Below are positions 6,107 through 11,627 of a DNA stretch of 11,627 nt, one piece after another. The translations under genes and the position numbers were made by a program. The notes below the pieces were generated by a model. That model did no database searches. It was not told the DNA's origin and saw only the letters and a list, made by a program, of their open reading frames with translations. The DNA comes from Oscillospiraceae bacterium (GTDB lineage: Bacteria > Bacillota_A > Clostridia > Oscillospirales > Oscillospiraceae). Each line of letters begins with the position of its first letter. Positions within the stretch are counted from its first letter, which is position 1. The stretch covers positions 1-11,627 of the forward strand of contig SVLA01000060.1 in the NCBI GenBank assembly GCA_015068175.1. The letters run 5' to 3'.

Positions 6107-6448
6107 ATGAAGATCGAAAAAACGCTGTTATCCGGCTCAACGCCCATGCTGCTTCTGGCGCTTCTGAAAGACGGCGACAAGTATGGCTACGAGATGATCG
6201 CCGAGCTGGCCCGGCGTTCCGATGACACCTTCCGGATGAAAGAGGGGACCCTCTATCCCCTGCTCCATGCCCTGGAAAAGGAAGGTCTGGTCCGCAGCTA
6301 TATCCAGGCCGGCCCCGGTGGCCGGAATCGGAAATACTACCACCTGACCCCCGCCGGCGGCAGCCAGTTGGAAGACAAGGAGGCACAGTGGCGGTTGTTT
6401 TCATCCAAGGTCAACGCGGTCATCGGTCATACGCCGGCCATGGGTTGA
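6107..6448 (+). CDS. PadR-family transcriptional repressor
   Basis: This is a 113-residue, short-type PadR protein with a winged helix-turn-helix. Visible landmarks are the N-terminal helix (KTLLSGSTPMLLLALLKDGD), KYGYEMIAELARRSDD, the recognition region TFRMKEGTLYPLLHALEKEG, and the wing GRNRKYYHLTPAG. PadR proteins bind as dimers, and short forms often repress their own operon together with HAAS/DUF1700-type membrane proteins, which is the arrangement here. AGGAGG lies 9 bases before the ATG at 6107. A perfect inverted repeat covers the promoter, so autorepression is likely. The inducing ligand or signal is unknown. Confidence 0.95.
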   Translation: MKIEKTLLSGSTPMLLLALLKDGDKYGYEMIAELARRSDDTFRMKEGTLYPLLHALEKEGLVRSYIQAGPGGRNRKYYHLTPAGGSQLEDKEAQWRLFSSKVNAVIGHTPAMG

Positions 6449-6451
6449 CCG

Positions 6452-6456
6452 GGAGG
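6452..6456 (+). promoter_or_regulatory. Ribosome binding site deciding the HAAS gene start
   Basis: GGAGG lies 1 base before the ATG at 6458 but 7 bases before the ATG at 6464. The spacing favours 6464 (MDNKAFRKW) as the true start, although the first ATG would add only two residues. Confidence 0.8.
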
Positions 6457-6463
6457 AATGCTT

Positions 6464-7288
6464 ATGGATAATAAAGCATTCAGAAAATGGTGTTGGAACG
6501 CCACCTGGCTGATCCAGTATACCCCGGATCGGGAGGAAGTAGCCGCGGAATTGTACGAGCATCTGCTGGATCACTATGAAGATTTGATCGCCCAGGGTTA
6601 TTCTGAAGAAGAGGCTGTGGCAAAAGCCCTGGAAGCCATGGGCGATGCCAGCGAGATTGCCGGCCCTCTGGGACAACTGCACAGTCCTTTTTGGGGACTG
6701 TTGACGCGCAGGCTGGCAATCGCTATGGCCATACTGTTGTGCATAACCCTGGTATCTTTCTGCTTCTATGTTGGAGACCTGCGGTTTGGTAACCCCAGCC
6801 CTCGGGACTTTAATGTATTTTCCGAAGAATCCTACGGCGGTAATACCGGCCGGACATTGCTTCATATGTCCGAGCATGAAATTTCCGCCTCCCTGGATGG
6901 CTCCCGCTTCACAGTAACCGATGCGGCAGTGTTTACCGAAACCATAAACGGCACCGAATCCACCCGGCTGTACTTAAGGGTCCAACAGCGCACCACCATG
7001 CCCTGGCTGGAACATGAGCGGTACTATTATCCTCTTACATGCTATTATTTGGAAGATTTTTATGCCAGAGACAGCCTGGGTAACCACTACCCCAGCTTTA
7101 TGGAGTGTGGTTGGAGCGGGATCGGCCTGGTGCATCACGGCGCTCAAACCGGACTCTTCACTTATACATACGAGTGCTGGATCAATGATTATCAGGGTGC
7201 GGACGGAGATTGGCTGGAGCTGCGCTACGACCGGGACGGACGTGACTTCTGTCTTCGGATCCCCCTGAACGGAGGTGGGGAAGAATGA
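6464..7288 (+). CDS. HAAS/DUF1700-type single-pass membrane protein
   Basis: This protein has 274 residues. Residues 1-70 look like the HAAS (DUF1700-like / permease prefix) helical module that accompanies PadR regulators: DREEVAAELYEHLLDHYEDL, then GYSEEEAVAKALEAMGDASE. One membrane helix spans about 83-103 (LAIAMAILLCITLVSFCFYV). The remaining 170 or so residues form a predicted extracytoplasmic domain rich in Tyr, Trp and beta-prone stretches (YYYPLTCYYLEDFYARDSLG), which I do not recognise. The gene begins 15 bases after padR and overlaps the next gene by ATGA, so it belongs to the PadR-controlled operon. The N-terminal module is known from the family; the role of the outer domain is not known. 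A membrane signalling or envelope-stress role is a guess from context. Confidence 0.85.
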   Translation: MDNKAFRKWCWNATWLIQYTPDREEVAAELYEHLLDHYEDLIAQGYSEEEAVAKALEAMGDASEIAGPLGQLHSPFWGLLTRRLAIAMAILLCITLVSFCFYVGDLRFGNPSPRDFNVFSEESYGGNTGRTLLHMSEHEISASLDGSRFTVTDAAVFTETINGTESTRLYLRVQQRTTMPWLEHERYYYPLTCYYLEDFYARDSLGNHYPSFMECGWSGIGLVHHGAQTGLFTYTYECWINDYQGADGDWLELRYDRDGRDFCLRIPLNGGGEE

Positions 7289-8034
7289 GAAAGAAGAATA
7301 TCTGGCGCCGCATCCCCTATCCCCTTCGTGCCACCCTTTACGCCGCCGGCATCGTGTTCCTGCTTTATGCCATCTATGTTTGCCTGGGGTATCCGACTTT
7401 GACCTTGAAGCAGGAATTCCGACGGGCGGAAAAAGCACATTTTGTAGGCCCAAGCACCATTGTGGAAGTCACTGAGGATTGGGAATTCGATAAAATGATC
7501 GTGGGTGAGACACCATATGGTGTCTGCTTCTTTGGTCCGGACGAAGTGGGTATCGCCGGCACCAACAAAACCTACATTACCTATTATTTCAGCTACCGGG
7601 AGAAAACCGGTGATCTGACGGTCCTGGCACCGCCCAGCGTTTTCTATGGCTTATGGTCCTCCTATCCATGGGATGCAGAACTTCCGTTATACATCTTTTC
7701 GGATGTACCAGATGCAACGCAGGTACAGGTGCAATTGTGGGTCAGCCACATCAGGGACTCTACCGAAAGCGACAGCAAAGTCAAATACGAACATGATGAG
7801 TCTTTCCTTGTTGACGGGCATCAGATCGCTGACGGTGTATTCAAGTGCACATTAGTTGGCGGAACGGCCCGTGCCAAGAACGCCCTGGGGCAGGTATGCG
7901 CAATGTCCATGGGCGTTCCGGCAGACAGCAGCTATGAAAACGATGTCATCCCCATCACGGTGCGGTTCTACGACAGCAACAACCAATTGATCGCCGAAAA
8001 GCAGACAGAACTGCGGTCTACGGATAACCCCTGA
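7285..8034 (+). CDS. Single-pass membrane protein of unknown function (padR operon)
   Basis: This protein has 249 residues. A positively charged start (MRKKNIWRRIPYPLR) precedes one membrane helix at about 16-36 (RATLYAAGIVFLLYAIYVCL), giving an N-in, C-out anchor with an outer domain of about 210 residues. The outer part has alternating beta-like stretches (KTYITYYFSYREKTGDLTVL, QVQVQLWVSHI, VIPITVRFYDSNNQLIAEKQ) and resembles an immunoglobulin-like or lipocalin-like beta fold only in general character; I recognise no family. The start overlaps the stop of the HAAS gene (ATGA), with GGAGGTGGGGAAGA before it. The coupled translation suggests it works with the HAAS protein, probably in the same membrane complex. 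Confidence 0.85.
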   Translation: MRKKNIWRRIPYPLRATLYAAGIVFLLYAIYVCLGYPTLTLKQEFRRAEKAHFVGPSTIVEVTEDWEFDKMIVGETPYGVCFFGPDEVGIAGTNKTYITYYFSYREKTGDLTVLAPPSVFYGLWSSYPWDAELPLYIFSDVPDATQVQVQLWVSHIRDSTESDSKVKYEHDESFLVDGHQIADGVFKCTLVGGTARAKNALGQVCAMSMGVPADSSYENDVIPITVRFYDSNNQLIAEKQTELRSTDNP

Positions 8035-8041
8035 TAAATTA

Positions 8042-8067
8042 TGCCCTCCGGGAATTCCCGGAGGGCA
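8042..8067. terminator. Palindromic hairpin between convergent operons
   Basis: The arms GCCCTCCGGG (8043-8052) and CCCGGAGGGC (8057-8066) are perfect reverse complements around AATT, and the outer T/A pair extends the stem to 11 bp. It lies 7 bases after the stop at 8034 and 7 bases before the stop of the opposing pncC gene, the right place for a shared bidirectional terminator. The flanks are only weakly T-rich (AAATTGTT on plus, ATAATTT on minus), so its efficiency is uncertain. Confidence 0.65.
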
Positions 8068-8073
8068 AATTGT

Positions 8074-8535
8074 TCATACATATTCCAAAACCATTTCCAG
8101 GGCTCTTCGGCAGGTCTGGGCCCGGACTTCCGCCCGGTCGCCGTCAAAATGCCACTCCCGGACCTCTGCGCCATCTGCATGGGCAACGGCCACAAAGACC
8201 GTACCCACCGGGTGGCCGAATTCATCGCCGCCGGGGCCGGCCAGGCCCGTGACCGCAACGGACAGATCCGCATGCATCAGTTTCCTTACTCCCAGGGCCA
8301 TCTGCTTCGCCACCGGCGCCGAGACGGCGCCCCAGGTCTCCAGCAATTCCGCCGGGACCCCCAGGACGTTGGCCTTGATCTCGTTGGTATAGCAGATGAC
8401 GCCGCCCTTATATACCGCCGATGCGCCGGGAACAGCCGTCAGCAAACTGCCGATCATGCCGCCGGTCAGGCTTTCCGCCGTGGCCAGGGTCTTCCCAGCC
8501 AGCGAGCGGATCACATCATTCGCCGTCGGTATCAT
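8074..8535 (-). CDS. pncC: Nicotinamide-nucleotide amidase, CinA C-terminal domain protein
   Basis: This 153-residue protein consists only of the CinA C-terminal amidohydrolase domain. Motifs seen are TLATAESLTGGMIGSLLTAV, GVICYTNEIKANVLGV, VSAPVAKQMALGVRKL, VAVTGLAGPGG and GTVFVAV, all typical of the family. Such proteins deamidate nicotinamide mononucleotide to nicotinic acid mononucleotide in the pyridine nucleotide cycle. The N-terminal MoaB-like half of full-length CinA is absent; single-domain versions are common. The ATG at 8535 lies inside the end of thiI (20-base overlap) and has AAGGTG about 7 bases upstream. A GTG at 8514 just past the thiI stop is the alternative and would remove 7 residues. 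It is the last gene of the comM-thiI-pncC operon. Confidence 0.93.
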   Translation of the reverse strand: MIPTANDVIRSLAGKTLATAESLTGGMIGSLLTAVPGASAVYKGGVICYTNEIKANVLGVPAELLETWGAVSAPVAKQMALGVRKLMHADLSVAVTGLAGPGGDEFGHPVGTVFVAVAHADGAEVREWHFDGDRAEVRAQTCRRALEMVLEYV

Positions 8536-9706
8536 AATAGCTCACCTTGATATGCTCCACGTTCTCAATGGCCCGCCCGATCAGCGCCTCCCGGTCCAGA
8601 TTCCGCTCGGCGTGGATGACCTGGCCCAGAGAAGGCTTGGTCTTGGGATGCCGGGGGGTAAAGACGGTGCAGCAATCCTCGTAGGGCAAAATGGAGGTTT
8701 CCATGGTGCCAATGCGACGGGCAATGGTGACGATCTCCTCCTTATCGAAGCCGATCAGGGGCATGAACACGGGAATATCCACTACCGCGCCGGTGACCGC
8801 CATGGCTTCCATGGTCTGAGAGGCCACCTGGCCCAGGTTTTCGCCGGTGATCAGGGCGCCGCAGCCGTCATGCTTGGCCAGCCGCATGGAGATCTCCATC
8901 ATGAACCGGCGCATGATCAGGGTGAAATATTCCTCCGGGCAATTGTCCCGGATGGCTTCCTGGATCTCGGTGAAGGAGACCACATTCAGGGTCATCTTGC
9001 CGGTATAACGGGTCACCAGCCGGGCCAGTTCAATGACCTTATCCTTGGCAAGCTGGGAGGTATAGGGATAGCTGAAGAAGTGGACGCACTCGATCTCCAC
9101 GCCCCGCTTGCCGATCATGTGGGCCGCCACGGGAGAATCGATGCCGCCGGACAGCAGGCACATGGCCCGGCCGCCCACGCCCGTAGGCAGACCGCCGGCA
9201 CCGGGTTCCGCCGGACCGTGGACATAGGCCGCCAGGTCGCGGACTTCCACATAAACGGTGTAATCAGGATGGTGAACATCCACCTCTACATTGGGGTGCG
9301 CTTCCGCCAGGCGGCCGCCGATCTCCTGGGAGATACCGATGGAGGTCAGGGGGAAGGACTTGTCAGAACGCTTGGACTCCACCTTGAAGGACTTGGCGCA
9401 ATCCAGGTCGTCCCCCAGATATTCTTCCACGGCGTTGAAGATGGCATCCAGGTCCTTCTCGCAGGCCCGGCAGCGGCAAATGGATACGATGCCGAAAATG
9501 GTGCGGCAGGCATCCCAGGCCCCGTCCATGTCACACAACTCATCCATAGGTTCCACATAGACCGTGGACTGCATCAGATACACGTCAAAATTGCCGTAGG
9601 CTTTCATTCTGCGGCGGACATTGGCCCGCAATTTGGCCTCAAACTGCCGCTTGTTGGAGCCTTTCAGGACAATCTCGCCCAATTTTAACAGAAAAATCTC
9701 TTTCAT
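8516..9706 (-). CDS. thiI: tRNA 4-thiouridine synthase ThiI (short form)
   Basis: This protein has 396 residues. ThiI adenylates U8 of tRNA and inserts sulfur passed from a cysteine desulfurase. In many bacteria it also takes part in thiazole synthesis. An N-terminal ferredoxin-like segment (LKLGEIVLKGSNKRQFEAKL) precedes a THUMP region (about 60-165). The PP-loop ATP-binding motif is LLSGGIDSPVAAHMIGKRG (Ser186-Ser191). The segment PYEDCCTVFTPRHPKTKPSL (Cys345/Cys346) corresponds to the catalytic cysteine region near Cys344 of E. coli ThiI. There is no C-terminal rhodanese domain, as is usual in Firmicutes, so sulfur must arrive from a dedicated desulfurase not encoded here. The ATG at 9706 has GAGG 7 bases upstream and lies 12 bases after the comM stop. 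The gene overlaps pncC. Confidence 0.97.
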   Translation of the reverse strand: MKEIFLLKLGEIVLKGSNKRQFEAKLRANVRRRMKAYGNFDVYLMQSTVYVEPMDELCDMDGAWDACRTIFGIVSICRCRACEKDLDAIFNAVEEYLGDDLDCAKSFKVESKRSDKSFPLTSIGISQEIGGRLAEAHPNVEVDVHHPDYTVYVEVRDLAAYVHGPAEPGAGGLPTGVGGRAMCLLSGGIDSPVAAHMIGKRGVEIECVHFFSYPYTSQLAKDKVIELARLVTRYTGKMTLNVVSFTEIQEAIRDNCPEEYFTLIMRRFMMEISMRLAKHDGCGALITGENLGQVASQTMEAMAVTGAVVDIPVFMPLIGFDKEEIVTIARRIGTMETSILPYEDCCTVFTPRHPKTKPSLGQVIHAERNLDREALIGRAIENVEHIKVSYYDTDGE

Positions 9707-9718
9707 ATCATTACCTCG

Positions 9719-11236
9719 TTAACGATTTCCTAAATTGACGGCCCGGTATTGGATGGCCTCCGCAATGTGCTGAGGCTGGATGGTCTCGCTGCCGTCCAGG
9801 TCTGCCACGGTGCGGGCCACCTTCAGGATCCGGTCATAACTGCGGGCCGTCAGGCCCATGGCGTCAAATGCCTGTTTCATCAGCGCCGCGCAGGTCTCAT
9901 CCAGTTCGCAGAACTTTCGCATTTCTTCAGGGCCCATCCGGGCGTTGCACATGCTTCCGTTGCCTTTGAAGCGACTGTGCTGGCGCTCTCTGGCCCGGTC
10001 CACCCGCGCCTTGACCGCCGCGGAAGGTTCTGCCTCCGCCCGGGCCCGCAGGTCCTCAAAATGGACCGCCGGCACTTCCACCACAATATCGATGCGGTCC
10101 AGCAAGGGACCGGAGATGCGGCTTCTGTACTCCTGCACCGAACGTTCTGAGCAGTTGCAACGGCCGGAAGGGTCGCCGTACCAGCCGCATTTGCAGGGGT
10201 TCATGGCGCACACCAGCATGAATTCCGCCGGGTAGGTCACGGCGCCGATGACCCGGGAGATGGTCACTTTTCCATCCTCCAGAGGCTGGCGCATCATGTC
10301 CAGGGTATCCTTCCGGAATTCCGGCAATTCATCCAAGAACAGTACGCCCTTGTGGGCCATGGAGATCTCACCGGGCCGGGGATTACTGCCGCCGCCGGCC
10401 AGGCCGGCATTGGAAATGGTATGGTGGGGACTGCGGAAGGGCCGCCGGCTCACCAACGGTTCCTTGGAGGTCAGCATCCCCATGACGGAATAGATCTGGC
10501 TCACATCCAGGGCTTCTTCCCAGGTCATATCCGGCAGAATAGAGGGCAGGCGTTTGCTGAGCATGCTCTTACCGGAGCCGGGCGGGCCGATGAGCAGCAC
10601 GTTATGGCTGCCGGCGGCGGCCACTTCCAGGGCCCGTTTCACATTTTCCTGGCCCAGCACATCCTTAAAATCCGGTTCCTTATGGGTACCGGGGGTGGGG
10701 ACCCAGATGGGTTCCTCCTTTAGAGCGGTCTCGCCGTTGAGGCCCGCCGCCAATTCCCGGACGTTATGGATGCCGTAAACCGCCGGTCCCCGGGCTAAGG
10801 TGGCCTCCGCCGCATTTTCCGCCGGGACGAACAAAGCCTTGATGCCGGCCTTCTTGGCCGCCAGGGCCATGGGCAGAACACCGCTGACGGGACGGAGCTG
10901 GCCGTCCAGGGCCACCTCGCCGATGAAGGCGCTGGTGGATTTGGGCCGGCGGATGCCGCCGCAGGCGGCCATGATGCTCAGCAATATGGGCAGGTCATAA
11001 TGTGTGCCCGCTTTCTTCAGATTGGCCGGCGCCAGATTCACGGTGATGCGGCTGGTGGGAAAATGCAAGCCGGAATTTTTCGCCGCGGCGCGGACCCGTT
11101 CCCGGGCCTCCTTCACGGCGGCATCGGGCAAGCCTACAATATCAAAACCGGGCAGACCGTTGGAAATATAGCATTCCGTACGGACATAGCTGCCCCGTAT
11201 ACCCTGGATACCCATCGTATTTACGCTGCAGATCAT
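9719..11236 (-). CDS. comM: ComM/YifB-family Mg-chelatase-like AAA+ ATPase
   Basis: This is a 505-residue, full-length protein. The N-terminal Lon-substrate-like domain (about 1-170) contains GLPGFDIVGLPDAAVKEARERVRAA and VNLAPANLKKAGTHYDLPI. A linker leads to the AAA+ chelatase domain: Walker A GPPGSGKS (217-224), Walker B GVLFLDELPEF (297-307), then the cysteine-rich NPCKCGWYGDPSGRC segment (346-360) and LLDRIDIVVEVP. The Mg-chelatase-like C-terminal domain ends with RSYDRILKVARTVADLDGSE. In naturally transformable bacteria ComM is a hexameric helicase that promotes branch migration during integration of donor DNA; in Clostridia the role is not settled. The ATG at 11236 has GGGGAG 7 bases upstream. 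It is the first gene of the operon and has a sigma-A promoter about 30 bases upstream of the start. Confidence 0.96.
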   Translation of the reverse strand: MICSVNTMGIQGIRGSYVRTECYISNGLPGFDIVGLPDAAVKEARERVRAAAKNSGLHFPTSRITVNLAPANLKKAGTHYDLPILLSIMAACGGIRRPKSTSAFIGEVALDGQLRPVSGVLPMALAAKKAGIKALFVPAENAAEATLARGPAVYGIHNVRELAAGLNGETALKEEPIWVPTPGTHKEPDFKDVLGQENVKRALEVAAAGSHNVLLIGPPGSGKSMLSKRLPSILPDMTWEEALDVSQIYSVMGMLTSKEPLVSRRPFRSPHHTISNAGLAGGGSNPRPGEISMAHKGVLFLDELPEFRKDTLDMMRQPLEDGKVTISRVIGAVTYPAEFMLVCAMNPCKCGWYGDPSGRCNCSERSVQEYRSRISGPLLDRIDIVVEVPAVHFEDLRARAEAEPSAAVKARVDRARERQHSRFKGNGSMCNARMGPEEMRKFCELDETCAALMKQAFDAMGLTARSYDRILKVARTVADLDGSETIQPQHIAEAIQYRAVNLGNR

Positions 11237-11262
11237 AGGCTCACTCCCCTCTTTATCTGTCT

Positions 11263-11291
11263 ATGATACCGCATTTTTCTGTAAATGACAA
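11263..11291 (-). promoter_or_regulatory. Sigma-A promoter of comM-thiI-pncC
   Basis: On the minus strand TTGTCA (11291-11286), a 17-base spacer, and TATCAT (11268-11263) match 5 of 6 bases in each box. It lies 26 bases upstream of the comM ATG, in the divergent gap to the oxidoreductase gene. Confidence 0.8.
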
Positions 11292-11373
11292 TCCTTTTTT
11301 CTTTTTACAACTTTTGGTAGCAAAATACCACCACGAAAACAAGGTTTTTTTCGGGAAGAGAGCGGATAACTGC

Positions 11374-11627
<254 letters not shown>

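Noticed and set aside
8396..9688. Long plus-strand open frame (430 codons) opposite thiI
   Set aside because: It is antisense to thiI, with a low-complexity His/Gly/Asp-rich translation and no family resemblance.

Overview
The window looks like a chromosomal segment from a moderately GC-rich, anaerobic, endospore-forming member of the Clostridia (Firmicutes), possibly Oscillospiraceae-like. The reasons are a sporulation gene (spoIID), a pyruvate:ferredoxin oxidoreductase gene, consensus sigma-A promoters, strong AGGAGG ribosome binding sites, several TTG starts, a PadR/HAAS operon and a TGS-domain nucleoside kinase of the Firmicutes type. The genus is an inference from gene content. I see no mobile element, CRISPR array, rRNA or tRNA.

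Left part (1-1300, minus strand): a purine riboswitch leader (promoter, guanine-class aptamer, overlapping terminator) precedes a 77-residue three-helix membrane protein (YgjV-like). Its stop overlaps the start of a nucleoside kinase that runs off the left edge. The terminator directly reuses the P3/P1 strands of the aptamer, so ligand binding should switch the genes ON. This is the most interesting item in the window.

1300-4140 (minus strand): an Xre-type regulator carrying a C-terminal SHOCT/DUF2089-C-like domain overlaps an 83-residue protein that looks like a free-standing copy of that domain, followed by a strong terminator. Upstream of these lie metA (with Glu111, predicted acetyl-CoA type) and spoIID (spore-engulfment peptidoglycan lytic transglycosylase).

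4140-8070 (plus strand): a textbook sigma-A promoter drives a membrane-anchored, extracytoplasmic TPR-like / chitobiase-like / leucine-rich-repeat protein. Next is a PadR operon: a promoter embedded in a perfect 15-bp inverted repeat, a PadR repressor, a HAAS-domain single-pass membrane protein, and a second single-pass membrane protein of unknown function.

8070-11280 (minus strand): comM (YifB-type AAA+ ATPase), thiI (tRNA 4-thiouridine synthase) and pncC/cinA (nicotinamide-nucleotide amidase domain) form one tight operon from a sigma-A promoter at about 11263-11291. It converges on the PadR operon across a palindromic hairpin. At the right edge, a divergent promoter drives a pyruvate:ferredoxin oxidoreductase gene, of which only the first 61 codons are present.
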